64,000 bases of DNA from Amorphochlora amoebiformis (GCA_054601695.1 BAAHQB010000022.1:682001-746000); one strand, 5' to 3'; positions 36,412 to 56,156 are shown, counted from the first letter of the stretch. Notes: generated from the letters alone by a model not told the origin. A program made the numbers and translations.

Positions 36412-36488
36412 TCTCCTGACAAATTTAAGAAGAGGTTGTAGGAGGAACACCGCGTTGTTGATGAGATACCGCACACTTGCCCTCTTCG
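36412..36488 (-). CDS. BTB gene exon [19 protein letters not shown]
   Basis: Follows ACATGTCACAG. Continues KFVRR into hexamer-like sequence; the 3' end is unclear. The segment PLLKFVRR is echoed as PFLRFVRR 60 bp further (36346-36395). Confidence 0.5.
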
Positions 36489-36509
36489 CTGTGACATGTG
36501 ATATATATG

Positions 36510-36551
<42 letters not shown>

Positions 36552-36646
36552 CATACATATAAATATATTTATGTATATACATATATAGCATATATATATA
36601 TATATATATGTGTATATATATAAATATATAATATATATATACATAT

Positions 36647-36699
<53 letters not shown>

Positions 36700-36702
36700 A
36701 AA

Positions 36703-36784
<82 letters not shown>

Positions 36785-36809
36785 CCTATAAATAAATATA
36801 CGTACATAT

Positions 36810-36848
<39 letters not shown>

Positions 36849-36866
36849 TATATATATGAACAATTA

Positions 36867-36918
<52 letters not shown>

Positions 36919-36987
36919 ATTTCTTTCCTATGTATATATTATATATGTATATATCGTTATGTATACTATACAAATATACATACATAT

Positions 36988-37044
<57 letters not shown>

Positions 37045-37899
37045 TGTATATACATACATATATATATGAATATGTATAAATGTATTTATTCATCCACATG
37101 AAAATATAAATACAACAAACCCTATGCGTAGGCACATACATATCTATACTGCATTTATTCATTCATGTTTGGATATTAATGCAAACCCTAACCCTAACCC
37201 TAGCCATACACCCTAACCCTAGCCCTACACCTAACCCTAGCCCTACACCCTAACCCTTACCCTACACCTAACCCTAACCCTAACCCTAATGGCCCTACAT
37301 GAATCTTGATCCAGAAGTATTTTCACATGCTTTTTCAACTCTTTTCTCATTCTAATTAGCGGTTCAGGTAGACTTAGCATTAGGGTTAGGGTTGTGTTTG
37401 ACGTTAGGTTTAGGATCGGGGTTAGGGTTAGGGTTAGGGTTAGGATTAGGATTAGGGTTAGGGTTAAGGTTACAGATAGAGATGCACAAGATTTCTGCGC
37501 GCTGATAGGCCGGGTTTGATCCACTCTACCTCTTGCTGGAGACGTTAAGGTTTGGGTTAGGGTTAGGTTAAGGTTAGGGTTAGGGTTAGGGTTAGAGTTA
37601 GGGTTAGGGTTAGGGTTAATGTTCGAGGTAAGGCTAGGGTTAGGGTAAGGGTTAGGGTTAGGGTTAGGGTTAGGGTTAGGGTTAATGTTCGAGGTAAGGC
37701 TAGGGTTAGGGTAAGGGTTAGGGTTAGTGTTCGAGATACGGGTAGGGTTTGGGTTTAGGTAGGGTCGAGTTAGAGTGGCAATAGAGATTGAATTAGGGTT
37801 AGGTAAGTAGGGGTTAGGGTTTAAATTAGGTTAGATAGAGTGAAGTTAGGGTTAGAAAGAGGGTTGGAAGCGTATTATAAGTATATATTTGTATATACA

Positions 37900-37942
<43 letters not shown>

Positions 37943-38264
37943 ATATTAACTTCGCATCGGAAGTGCGAAAAGTAGTGAGAATTCCAGAGAGTGTCCTGTA
38001 TAAGCATATATGTATAATAATATACGTATATATATACATATATACATATGTGTATATATATATATATAAATATACATATATACATACATATATATATGTG
38101 TGTATACATATATATGTATATAAACGTATGTATGTATGTATATATAAATATAAGTATATAAATATGTATGCGTGTATAGATTTTATTAATATATGTATTT
38201 ATGTGTGTTCCTATATATACATATATATATGAATATATAATATATATATATATATATGTAAGTA

Positions 38265-38301
<37 letters not shown>

Positions 38302-38601
38302 ATATATACATATATAATTAATATATATATATATATATACATATATCTAGACTATGTCAAAAACATATAGACTTATATATACATGTATGCAAATAAATAG
38401 TATACATAAATATATATATATAGATATAGATGTATATATATTTATATAGACACAATATATATATATACATATTATGCATCGAAGTATATATTATTGTGAG
38501 CCTGTTTGTGTGTATATGTACATTAAATATGCATATTATTACAAATATATATCAATTGTTCAATACTATCTATATATATATATATATATATAAATATAAA
38601 T

Positions 38602-38640
<39 letters not shown>

Positions 38641-38682
38641 GATAGATAGAAAACAAATATACATTCATATCTACATATATAA

Positions 38683-38742
<60 letters not shown>

Positions 38743-38823
38743 GTTATATATTATACAAAGATATGCTTCAAATAGACTGACCTCCCTGCAAAGTATATTC
38801 CAACGCTTATCTACCCTGAAGTA

Positions 38824-38860
<37 letters not shown>

Positions 38861-38922
38861 CATATATATGTAATCAATAAATATATAAGTAATACACACA
38901 TATATACATATACATACATACA

Positions 38923-38963
<41 letters not shown>

Positions 38964-38965
38964 TT

Positions 38966-39000
<35 letters not shown>

Positions 39001-39051
39001 CAATATAGTATTTATATATATTTATATATAAAAATAAATCTATGATATATG

Positions 39052-39090
<39 letters not shown>

Positions 39091-39153
39091 ATATATATAT
39101 ATACATTATATATATATGTATATATATATACACGTTCATTAATTTAAAATATA

Positions 39154-39211
<58 letters not shown>

Positions 39212-39289
39212 ATGTGCGTTATATGGGTGCACCTTCACTATCTGTGTGTGTAAATATAAACATATACATAATTATATATATATATATAC

Positions 39290-39330
<41 letters not shown>

Positions 39331-39347
39331 GTACGTATATACGTATA

Positions 39348-39379
<32 letters not shown>

Positions 39380-39559
39380 CATACACATACACACATAAAT
39401 AACGCAAAACAATTCATCTGTTCACTATACTTACGGATGCATGCATGGTGAAAAAATTACACACAAATATATGCCATTGTATATATATATATATATACAT
39501 ATATACATATATATATATACATATACACATATATACATACATACACATAGACATAGACG

Positions 39560-39627
<68 letters not shown>

Positions 39628-39660
39628 TATATATATGTGTGTGTATGTCTAGCTTGTGTG

Positions 39661-39699
<39 letters not shown>

Positions 39700-39904
39700 G
39701 TAGTATAATATGATCATGTATAATACGATATATATAAAACACATTCGTATACAAGTATACATATATATATATATATAGATATATATATGTATGTATATAT
39801 ATATGTATATATATTTATAAGTCAAAGATGTATATTGACAAATTGATGTACTTCGATGCATATGCATATGTATCTATACATATATATATATACACATAAT
39901 ATAT

Positions 39905-39953
<49 letters not shown>

Positions 39954-40115
39954 GTATATATATGTAAACTATGTCAACTTTTACCCCCCCATTCTTGCTA
40001 GTGACTTCTCATCTAGAAACCCTGTATGTATATTACACATGTTAATAATAATTTTAGTAATTTATATGTAGACACACACACATTAATAACAATTTTAACA
40101 ATGTATATGCATATA

Positions 40116-40205
<90 letters not shown>

Positions 40206-40225
40206 TATATATATATATATAATAT

Positions 40226-40266
<41 letters not shown>

Positions 40267-40309
40267 GTACACGTACATACATACATATATGTACGTATAT
40301 ACATATATT

Positions 40310-40341
<32 letters not shown>

Positions 40342-40422
40342 ATATATATATATATATATTAATATATATTATATGTATACGCACATATACGCGGATTATA
40401 TATATATGCACATATATGTATT

Positions 40423-40459
<37 letters not shown>

Positions 40460-40479
40460 AATATGTATATGTATACTTT

Positions 40480-40539
<60 letters not shown>

Positions 40540-40885
40540 ATAATAGATATTTATAAATAAATAAATAGTATGTAAATACATATATATATATATATATATA
40601 TACTTATATACATATATATATATATATATATACGTGTATATGTATACCTGTATATATGTGTGTATGCATATATATATATATAGAAACATATTGTATATAA
40701 ATATATATATATATATAAATAAATATATACATATATATATATATATATATATTTTACATATATATATACATATATATATGTAATATAATTACTTATATGT
40801 GTACAAATTCAAATTTTATATTAACATATATATATATATATATATATAATGTTTATTTTTACGTGTATCTATTTATACTTGTACA

Positions 40886-40918
<33 letters not shown>

Positions 40919-40962
40919 TATATATACATACATACCTATATATTGTACTAAATTACAGATAT

Positions 40963-41007
<45 letters not shown>

Positions 41008-41010
41008 GAC

Positions 41011-41104
<94 letters not shown>

Positions 41105-41479
41105 TCATATATAACATTAGATTTATATGTTTATACCTAGCATTGTATCTGCCGCACCCCCAGTCAAATTCCGAAGTCCCTAGAAAAGTGTATATAAGTA
41201 TATGCATACATACATATTTGATAAATAATGTATATATATATATATATATATGTATGTATATATAGATATATATATATATATAAACCTACATATATATAAA
41301 TATACATATATATATATATATGATTATATTATATATTTATATATATATACGCGTGTGGCTGCATATATGTATGTATATACATGAAAAATAATGTATATGA
41401 AGTGAAGGTGGGTTAATATAAGATGTATTGATGTATATACAAATGTATATCTATATATATAATATATATATGTATATGT

Positions 41480-41545
<66 letters not shown>

Positions 41546-41609
41546 TATATACATATATATAAATACGTAGCAATGTATAAATATATATATCTATATATAT
41601 ATATATATG

Positions 41610-41655
<46 letters not shown>

Positions 41656-41920
41656 CACACACGCACACACATCTTAAGCCACATGTATAAATGTAATATA
41701 TGTATATATATATATTATATTATATATTATATTATATATATATATATATATATATTTGTATATATATATTACTACAGAATGGTGAGAATTAAATGTGAAT
41801 ATGTCATGGAATTTATAATTTTTTTTTCGTGTGGGATTATTATTTGTGCTTTGTATGTGTATTTGTATTATGTATGTATCTTGATGGGCTCCAGACTTAT
41901 ATGCATGCATTTATGTATGT

Positions 41921-41995
<75 letters not shown>

Positions 41996-42453
41996 AATGT
42001 ATATATATGTGGATGTTCACACACTCATACATAACATTCATTTTTCACATACATATGTGATACACATTCACATACATCTTCACATACTTTTTCCCGCAGC
42101 GACGGCATGTCGTCCGCAACTGCCAATTTATTCCCGATTTCTGTCAGATCAACACATTCCGCAGCGTAAATCGCACGGTACATACAAGGGTAAATTGCTT
42201 CATCACTCTCACCTTCAAGGGATGCCTTAATCGTCTCAATGGGAGGCCTCTGACTCCCGAAAAGTAATAACCTTGGATCTCTTCGGGTTCCGCTGCGAAA
42301 TTGAGACATTTTCCGACAACATTGAACGCAATTTCGTGAAGGCTCACACATGGGCGACAAACAGTTTACCTCTTCACTCAGTGCGGTTCCTTTCGGAGGG
42401 AAGGGGGCGTTCTTGGATGTGAGTTGACACCAGACCACGGAGATATCTGACAC
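36412..42453 (-). CDS. BTB-domain protein with BACK-like region (multi-exon model)
   Basis: The first part is an ORF 42453-42088. Its end reads [20 protein letters not shown] and [11 protein letters not shown], matching the C-terminal half of BTB domains (Y-I-Y-x-x-E-V-D-L-T ... [12 protein letters not shown]). It ends AAA|GTATGT in phase 0. Next exons: 41179-41137 ([14 protein letters not shown]), 40021-39985 ([12 protein letters not shown]), 38815-38757 ([19 protein letters not shown]), 37351-37299 ([17 protein letters not shown]) and 36488-36412 ([19 protein letters not shown]). Phases agree for the first four and for the last two. One linking exon between 38757 and 37351 is missing. [10 protein letters not shown] and the [11 protein letters not shown] helix suit a BACK domain. 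An F-box reading of [16 protein letters not shown] is the main alternative. BTB proteins commonly act as dimerising adaptors of cullin-3 ligases. The BTB N-terminal half is not identified. Confidence 0.7.
37182..37292 (-). repeat. CCCTAA array (C-strand)
   Basis: Left partner of the island at 37299-37351. Confidence 0.85.
37299..37351 (-). CDS. BTB gene exon [17 protein letters not shown]
   Basis: 53 nt between CCGCTAATTAG and GTAGGG, phase 2 to 1. It sits between a C-strand and a G-strand hexamer array. Confidence 0.5.
37378..37860 (+). repeat. TTAGGG arrays with 65-bp higher-order repeat
   Basis: GTTCGAGGTAAGGCTAGGG occurs twice (about 37621 and 37686) with TTAGGG between, and a third diverged copy follows at 37729. 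Confidence 0.85.
37951..37995 (-). CDS. Orphan exon [15 protein letters not shown]
   Basis: 45 nt on the minus strand between TGCTTATACAG and GTTAAT. Joining it to 38757 would create a stop, so it is not in the main model. The plus strand also reads [18 protein letters not shown] without an acceptor. Confidence 0.35.
38000..38750. repeat. TA/TATG microsatellite
   Basis: Intron sequence of the BTB model. The island at 38470-38560 lacks splice pairs. Confidence 0.85.
38757..38815 (-). CDS. BTB gene exon [19 protein letters not shown]
   Basis: 59 nt between ATTACTTCAG and GTATAA, phase 2 to 1. The split last codon starts with T, which would suit the Trp usual at this point of BACK domains. Confidence 0.65.
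38820..39960. repeat. TA microsatellite
   Basis: Long TA arrays with TG and CA runs. Islands at 39220-39260 and 39400-39480 show no supported exon. Confidence 0.9.
39985..40021 (-). CDS. BTB gene exon [12 protein letters not shown]
   Basis: 37 nt between TACATACAG and GTAAAA, phase 1 to 2. Confidence 0.65.
40080..41110. repeat. TA microsatellite
   Basis: One of the largest TA intron blocks (BTB gene intron between 41137 and 40021). Confidence 0.95.
41137..41179 (-). CDS. BTB gene exon [14 protein letters not shown]
   Basis: 43 nt between CACTTTTCTAG and GTATAA, phase 0 to 1. Confidence 0.65.
41200..42050. repeat. TA microsatellite with AT-rich island
   Basis: TA arrays. An island at 41770-41910 has a hydrophobic plus-strand frame without splice signals. 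Confidence 0.8.
42088..42453 (-). CDS. BTB gene: first open segment
   Basis: 122 codons up to the GTATGT donor. The N-terminal part is not BTB-like and may hide an intron. GTAAAC and GTGAGA donors and an AGTCAG acceptor (exon then from 42249) are present. Confidence 0.6.
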
Positions 42454-42930
42454 TTTCTTGTGATGTCACGTCAGGGCATTTCGCCGGTCTGCGTGACCAA
42501 CCGCATTCTGTGACTCACAGCAATGTCACACATCGGCAACACAGCCAAAAGTGTTATAATTTCTCGGCATCATAATGGCTTCCGTGTGGGATGGCGCCCG
42601 CCCTCTCCCGCGAGGCCCAGGGGCGAGATCCAGGGTTTACTGCGCGATTTCCGTGATCCTTGCGATGTTCCTCGCTGTGGAGCTGAATCTTGGAAGGTTT
42701 TTTGTCGCAATTTTTTTCTTTGTTTCTTGGCCTCAGGGCCGGGGATGGGGGAAAGGATGTGCAGTGTCTTGGTTGCGAACTTGGTAGTTTCGGAGAGTTT
42801 AGGGAGACGGATATGTGCTGTAGCAAGTAGGTTTGAGAGGTGGTGGAAAATTAGAAGGCTTAGAAGGGTGGGATTGGGAAGTCTTTTTGGATATTTTCGG
42901 TTAGATTCGCAGCGGTTGAAAAGATACATG
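42440..42930. promoter_or_regulatory. GC-richer, CpG-containing region upstream of the BTB gene
   Basis: The only extended stretch without TA or hexamer repeats near the BTB start. Contains CpG-rich segments at 42590-42660. ATG frames run on both strands (plus 42574: MASVWDGARPLPRGPGARSR). It may hold a promoter or the first exons. This is inference. Confidence 0.3.
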
Positions 42931-43038
42931 TATGCGTGGTGTATGCATTTTATAAAATTGTATATACACATACATACACATATAAATATATTTATTGTAT
43001 GTACGTCGTTTAAATTATATATAGATATATACATATGT

Positions 43039-43073
<35 letters not shown>

Positions 43074-43109
43074 AACCGTTGCACAGTGGTTTGGTATTCA
43101 TATATAGGT

Positions 43110-44275
<1,166 letters not shown>

Positions 44276-44369
44276 ATATTTATACACATACATATCCATT
44301 CATATAACACACATGAACCCAGACATACGTGTAGAAATCAATATCTATACACATCAATTCATCTATATA

Positions 44370-44640
44370 CATGAAACCAGCCGTCTTCGTTCTCACCCTT
44401 CCCTCAACACTCCCCCCCAAAAGTAAGTCAAATCCCTCCCACAAGTCAAAAAAACAGATTCGAACCTACTATCTCACCCAGCATACCCTCTCAGAGACGA
44501 CCTCTCTCTCTCGGAAACTTCCGGTGACTGGTGGAGACCCCTCCGGGATTCTGAATCCCGGAGATCCCTGGGCTCGGACACCGGCGGGACATCTCTGAGA
44601 ATCCATGGTTGGAAGTCTGGAGACTCCGAGTGCCGTGGGT
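44370..44640 (+). CDS. Uncertain coding island with palindrome
   Basis: The plus frame reads [18 protein letters not shown] and [18 protein letters not shown], then WARTPAGHL and a stop. The minus frame is open too. A 23-bp palindrome (CTCCGGGATTC-T-GAATCCCGGAG, 44541-44563) overlaps it. Confidence 0.25.
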
Positions 44641-44828
44641 TAAGGGGAGGTTTCATATATCCGTATGGGCAAGGGACCCCGAGGAGGGTAGATACTGGGT
44701 TAGCGCACCAGGTTTGCGTATGTGTTGATATGCGTATGCTCATATGCGAGTTGAATGTGTACATGAATGTATCTGTGTGTTTGTTTGGATTGTGTGTTAT
44801 GTGTGGATATATGTGAGTATAGTATCTA

Positions 44829-44829
<1 letters not shown>

Positions 44830-44860
<31 letters not shown>

Positions 44861-44863
44861 ATA

Positions 44864-44916
<53 letters not shown>

Positions 44917-45078
44917 ATATATATATATATATATAATATATATATATATATATGATTATGTATACATATATGTATGTATGTATATATATAATCTATATAC
45001 ACATATATATATACATATATGTATATATATATATATATACATGTATATAAATATGTGTGTATTCTCATATATATATAC

Positions 45079-45127
<49 letters not shown>

Positions 45128-45156
45128 ATATTCAAACATGCGCATACTGTGCATAT

Positions 45157-45195
<39 letters not shown>

Positions 45196-45281
45196 ATATA
45201 TATATATATATAAACATATATATATATATACATATATATATATATGTGTGTGTATACACATATATACATATATACATATAT

Positions 45282-45314
<33 letters not shown>

Positions 45315-45345
45315 GTATATTATGTATATACACACATATAAATAC
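44830..45345. repeat. TA microsatellite
   Basis: TA with TG/CA interruptions. No gene. Confidence 0.9.
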
Positions 45346-45720
45346 ATATGAATACACACAATACTTATACACAAAATACCTTCCACCGTACCCACACACA
45401 CACAACAAAAAAGTACAAAAACACATTCATAGCCTCACCACGAAGACTCACCCCCAACCTCTCACCTTCGCACTCTCACCGTAACCCTAACCCTAACCCT
45501 AACTCCACCCCCTCCTCTCCAATCCCAACCCTAATCCCTAACCCAAACCCTAACTATCTTTCAAAAATACTACCATTAATACCGTCATCCTGAACCTAAC
45601 CCTAACCCTAACCCTAACCCTAACCCTAACCCTAACCCGTCGCCCTAACCCGTCGCCCTAAACCCTAGGCAGACACCTAACCCTAACCCGACATTTTAAC
45701 TTATCCTAACCCTAAACTAG

Positions 45721-51036
<5,316 letters not shown>

Positions 51037-51112
51037 GTATTTATATTACATTTTATGTACAGTATGTATTTATATAACATATATACATGTATATATACAT
51101 ACATATATATAC

Positions 51113-51156
<44 letters not shown>

Positions 51157-51259
51157 GTATGTATCTATATATGTATATATATATATGGAGTGTGTGCATT
51201 TGGGTATGTGTCCATCAAAATGTGTTCATATATATAATATATATCAATGCATATACACA

Positions 51260-51297
<38 letters not shown>

Positions 51298-51529
51298 TAC
51301 ATATGGATATAAATAGAAACAATCGAACACAATGTGTGCACGTGCGTGTGTATCTATGAATACATTCCTATACGCATAAGCATAGACACATACTCAAATT
51401 CAAATCTATAGATAAGATAACCACCGGTACGTATACCTGCATACATATGTACATACAACATATGTCAAATGTGTAAATTCATAGACACTAGACGAGCTAC
51501 CAGAACGTCCCCTATGCGCCGTTCGATTA

Positions 51530-52060
51530 GGTTCACTATCTCTCTCTTTCTGTAAATTTCTCGATCTCTCAAGAAGACAGCGGCTTTTCAAGAGCAGATA
51601 GAGAGCTAGATTTGGGAGCGAGAGAGAGAGAGAGATGGGGAGATTAAGGGAGATTAAAGCAAGGGAAAGAAGGGCGAATAAGAGAGAGAGAGCGAGGGAT
51701 ATCACGAGTGAGAGCTCTACACAGAGAGAGGAAGAGCTAGAGAGAGATCGAGAGATTTACAGAGATCGAGAGATTTAGAGAGATCGAGAGATTTAGAAAG
51801 ATCGAGAGATTTAGAGAGATCGAGAGATTTAGAGAGATCGAGAGATTTAGAGAGATCGAGATATTTACAGAGATGGAGAAATTTGGAGAGATCGAGAGAT
51901 TCAGAGGTCAATCTCTTTCTTGAGACCATTTTTTTTTTTTTTTTAAACTTTCGTTTCTACCTCTTTCTTTAGCTCTTTCTTTTTCTTCTCTCTCTCTCTC
52001 TCTTTTTCTCTCTCTCTCTCTCCTCCTTTTTTTTTTTTCTATTTATTTTTTTTTCTCGTC
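51530..52060. repeat. GA/CT low-complexity region with 18-bp tandem repeat
   Basis: GATCGAGAGATTTAGAGA repeats about nine times (51746-51900), followed by CT and T tracts. The Leu-Asp-Leu-Ser-Lys-Ser minus frame is a repeat translation. Confidence 0.9.
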
Positions 52061-52213
52061 TCTTGCCAGCCTATTTCTTCAGCTCTAGACTTGAAGGAAA
52101 ATAGGAAAAATTACATTGTTTGGGGTCTCTAGACGAGAAGAGAGGGGTGGAAAAAAAAAAAAACGGAAAAATCGGAATTTTGAAAGTGAATTTGAAATTT
52201 TTGAAAATTTTAG

Positions 52214-52271
52214 GGCATCTGGACCTCTCTAAGGCCCAAGATTCGTTGTCCCAGTATACCATTCCTCATAG
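52214..52271 (+). CDS. Orphan exon GIWTSLRPKIRCPSIPFLI
   Basis: 58 nt between GAAAATTTTAG and CATAG|GTATGT, phase 0 to 1. A shorter version starts after GTTGTCCCAG (17 nt). It can follow 51036 in phase. Confidence 0.45.
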
Positions 52272-52304
52272 GTATGTACTACATATTTAATATATATATC
52301 ATAT

Positions 52305-52346
<42 letters not shown>

Positions 52347-52623
52347 CATACATATATATATATACACACATACATGTATTTATATGTATTTGTACATGTA
52401 TACATGTATATGTCTATATATTTACATGTATTCATGTATAACAGTGTATTTATATACTTAAGAATATATATATACAAATATAAATATGTATATAAATATG
52501 TATATATATATATATATACATATATACATATATATATATGTATATATATATTATATATATATATATATATTATATATAATATATATATGTATATATGCAT
52601 ATATATATATATGTCTCATTTAG

Positions 52624-52684
52624 ACCCCTTCCGCTTCCGGACATAACCCCTCCCCCCGTCCCTCCACTGCAAGATGTCGACAAG
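52624..52684 (+). CDS. Pro-rich exon [20 protein letters not shown]
   Basis: 61 nt between TGTCTCATTTAG and CAAG|GTATAT, phase 2 to 0. Joins 52952-53008 in phase. Confidence 0.5.
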
Positions 52685-52705
52685 GTATATACACATATGT
52701 AGAAA

Positions 52706-52752
<47 letters not shown>

Positions 52753-52789
52753 GCATATCGCGTGTACATATACATATATATGTATATAT

Positions 52790-52822
<33 letters not shown>

Positions 52823-52951
52823 CACATATGTAGAAATCTATATGTATATATATATATATATGCATATCGTGTACATATACATATATATATATATGAACAT
52901 ATGTACCAAAGGAGAGGCTGCAAAAACATATGTATGTGTATATATCCCTAG

Positions 52952-53008
52952 GACACAAGCCCTGAAGAGCGTAATCTAGGTCTAGCGTGGGCTCAACAAA
53001 GCAATCTG
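52952..53008 (+). CDS. Exon [19 protein letters not shown]
   Basis: 57 nt between ATATCCCTAG and CTG|GTGTGT, phase 0-0. The overlapping minus frame ([17 protein letters not shown]) is the mirror. Confidence 0.5.
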
Positions 53009-53068
<60 letters not shown>

Positions 53069-53123
53069 GCATACATACATACATATATATATATATATAA
53101 TATATATATGTATATATACGCAG

Positions 53124-53142
53124 GTGGGCAAATATTTTATAT
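53124..53142 (+). CDS. 19-nt micro-exon VGKYFI
   Basis: Between TATACGCAG and GTGTAT. Phase agrees with 53008. Confidence 0.35.
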
Positions 53143-53237
53143 GTGTATATTGATATATATATATATATATGTTTATATATATATATTATATATATATATA
53201 TACATGTGTATACTTATATATGTGTATATATGCATCT

Positions 53238-53281
53238 TTTGTTCCTGTTGGTAGAGAGCTTTGATTGGAGAGTTACTTATT

Positions 53282-53330
<49 letters not shown>

Positions 53331-53447
53331 CATACATTTTATATGTATATTCATATATATATATATGTATATATATACATGTAAATCTTTTGTTTTGTCG
53401 GTAGAGAGATTCTTTTTGATTTAAACAGTTGTTATATGTGTTATATA

Positions 53448-53492
<45 letters not shown>

Positions 53493-53534
53493 TATATATA
53501 TGTGTGTATATATATGTATGTGTGTTTGTGTGTG

Positions 53535-53572
<38 letters not shown>

Positions 53573-53619
53573 TGATCTGCATATAAAAATACATAATATA
53601 CATGCACATATGTATAATA

Positions 53620-53654
<35 letters not shown>

Positions 53655-53735
53655 TACAGATATATTACATATAATAATATACCCCTGCTGATAGAGAGCC
53701 TATGCTTGTTGGGCAAAGATTATTATATATGTGCC
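53238..53735 (+). repeat. Triplicated acceptor island (GGTAGAGAG family)
   Basis: Islands at 53238-53287, 53387-53437 and 53680-53733 share a T-rich tract, GGTAGAGAG or GATAGAGAG, and a related start ([24 protein letters not shown]). Each could be a 3' splice site with a tandem AGAG. TA separates them. Confidence 0.6.
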
Positions 53736-53772
<37 letters not shown>

Positions 53773-53859
53773 TTATCGCAGGGGTATAGTAGGTGGTAGT
53801 CCAGAGTTTGATTCAAGTCCGGATTATGATTAACTTTGTTCTCAAGAATTCAGCAAGAT

Positions 53860-54131
53860 ACATGCGCATGCGTGCTCACGTGATCGTCACGTGAGGTCAT
53901 GTGAGCGTGGCATGGCGTGACGTCACGTTGTGTCACGGTATATCTGGAGGCCCGGTACTATCTACCCGGCACTACCCGGTACTACCCGTTACTACCGGAA
54001 ATGTAATGCGAGAAATCTCCGGGATCTCCAGCGATCTCCAGCTATCTGTAGTATACATACGGCTATACCTCACACGCTATCGATATCTACTCTTCGAGCC
54101 GCATCTATCTATGCTGTTTATATGTTGCTTT

Positions 54132-54140
<9 letters not shown>
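53860..54140 (+). repeat. Dispersed repeat family R1, copy 3
   Basis: Contains GCGTGACGTCACG, TGTGTCACGGTA, ACCCGTTACTACCGG (with tandem ACCCGG-ACT units) and the TCTTCGAGCCGCATCTA block, in the order of copies 1 and 2. Confidence 0.65.
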
Positions 54141-54183
<43 letters not shown>

Positions 54184-54247
54184 ATGAGTATATGTATATA
54201 TATATACACGTATATTATATATGTATGTATACGTATATATACGTATA

Positions 54248-54299
<52 letters not shown>

Positions 54300-54309
54300 T
54301 ATAATATAT

Positions 54310-54343
<34 letters not shown>

Positions 54344-54532
54344 ATATTGTATATATATATATATGTAGTTTATAAATATGCATATAGGTATCCATATATA
54401 TATACATGTATATGTGAAATATATATGTTAGGCACTTTCTCAGTACTCACACACTTACTATACTTATCACGCTTCATTCCATCCACATTTCATCCATATC
54501 CCAGCATAAACACATGTAAATACATGTAATAC

Positions 54533-54684
54533 ATAGGTGAGTGGAGGGGCTGCCAGTGGGTCGGACACAGCAAACCCGGCAACAGACAGAAGATGACCAC
54601 AAGACATCGTATAAAATCACCTTCAAAGCCAAATCCGTGTTCCGCCAGCAGGAAGTTGCGTTGACGGGATTCTGACTTCGGCAT
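54533..54684 (-). CDS. Candidate first exon with hydrophobic segment
   Basis: Minus-strand ATG frame: MPKSESRQRNFLLAEHGFGF, EGDFIRCLVVIFCLLPGLLC, PTHWQPLHSPMY. The donor GTATTA is at its end. One possible transmembrane or signal-anchor segment. Family unknown. Confidence 0.4.
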
Positions 54685-55290
54685 ATGCTAGATATGATCA
54701 CAATCTAGACAATAGCAGTATTCTAGATATTGCATGTCTGAATGAATTTCCTCGCATTAAATCTTAAATTTCGCATTCATCTAGTTCATCTACTACTACT
54801 AGTGCTAGTACCTAGACTACTCTAGACTACTACTCTATTTCAAAATTACATCCTGGTAAATTTCTGACTTACTACTAGACTAGCTTAGTACATACCAGTA
54901 CACATCGATCTAGACATATTCCAGATATTACCTAGATTACTTTCTAGCTTAGTAGTCATAGTCTACACTCAGTCTAGTCAGTGATGATCATATCTAGCAT
55001 GATATCTCTAGATATCTAGAGAAGTTCCGATGGTGTAGACTCTCTAGCTATACTATCTAGACTACAGGCTGAACAGAGGGCTCAGATCATAGCATGCGAT
55101 ATACCGCATCTACTAATCGTGATTCAACTTCGACTAGAACTCCAGAACTAGCCAGCTAGTTCAAGTTGAAAAGTTACCCGGCACGTTTCTATAGTTTAAA
55201 TTTTCTCAGGGGCTTGCTTGTTGCTGGAATAAATACTATAGACTCTATTGAAAAAGTTATTGCAGACGTGACTTCATCGATTTATTGGCT
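54685..55290. other. CTAG-rich unique block 2
   Basis: CTAG occurs more than 20 times in about 600 bp (TCTAGA, ACTAGT, CTAGAC). Same signature as 21.9-22.8 kb. An exon-like frame follows directly in each block. Confidence 0.75.
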
Positions 55291-55294
55291 CCAG

Positions 55295-55371
55295 GTCTTC
55301 AAACTAGTCAAAGTCTGAAAGTTTCGCCAAATTTTCGATCTCGCTCGTATCCGGCGAGCTTATGGGCATTC
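55295..55371 (+). CDS. Orphan exon [20 protein letters not shown]
   Basis: 77 nt between GATTTATTGGCTCCAG and GTATGG, phase 1 to 0. Ends SLWAF. Adjacent to CTAG block 2. Confidence 0.5.
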
Positions 55372-55379
55372 GTATGGTC

Positions 55380-55384
55380 TATTA

Positions 55385-55425
<41 letters not shown>

Positions 55426-55653
55426 ATATACACACACACATATATATATATATATATGTATATAACATATATATATATATATATACATGTATACATACAT
55501 ATATATATATTATATATATTATATATATATATATATAATATACTGCGTATATACAAATGTATATGCCCTCTCTATGTATACAGATGCATTCATTTATACA
55601 TATATATGTATATATATATACATACAACATATATATATAAAATACATATATGT

Positions 55654-55691
<38 letters not shown>

Positions 55692-55711
55692 GTATAATTA
55701 TGTATACATAT

Positions 55712-55748
<37 letters not shown>

Positions 55749-55972
55749 GATGTGTGTATATATATATATATATGTATATACATGCAAGGATATCATATAA
55801 TATATACATAACTGTAGATACATATACATGTATTATATATTATATACACATATATATGTATATATATATATTATATAGATATATATATTATATACATATA
55901 CATATATACATTAAAATGTATACACATAGATATCAATAAGAATAACAAATCATGTATTTATACATATACCTG

Positions 55973-56007
<35 letters not shown>

Positions 56008-56111
56008 GCATTACATATATATCATATATATTACAATAAAAAAAATAACGTCAAATATATGTATATGTACATATAGTACAAACATAATATGCATGATATA
56101 CTATTCTAAAC

Positions 56112-56156
<45 letters not shown>

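Noticed and set aside
42575-43074. Plus-strand frames of 70 and 183 codons upstream of the BTB gene
   Set aside because: Both strands are open in this GC-richer stretch, frames run into TA repeat, and no domain is recognisable. Recorded only as a possible regulatory region.
53680-53830. tRNA gene or tRNA-derived element (GGTAGAG D-arm-like, GATTCAAGTCC B-box-like)
   Set aside because: The two boxes are separated by a TA array and no cloverleaf can be drawn. The GGTAGAG islands are better explained as acceptor copies.
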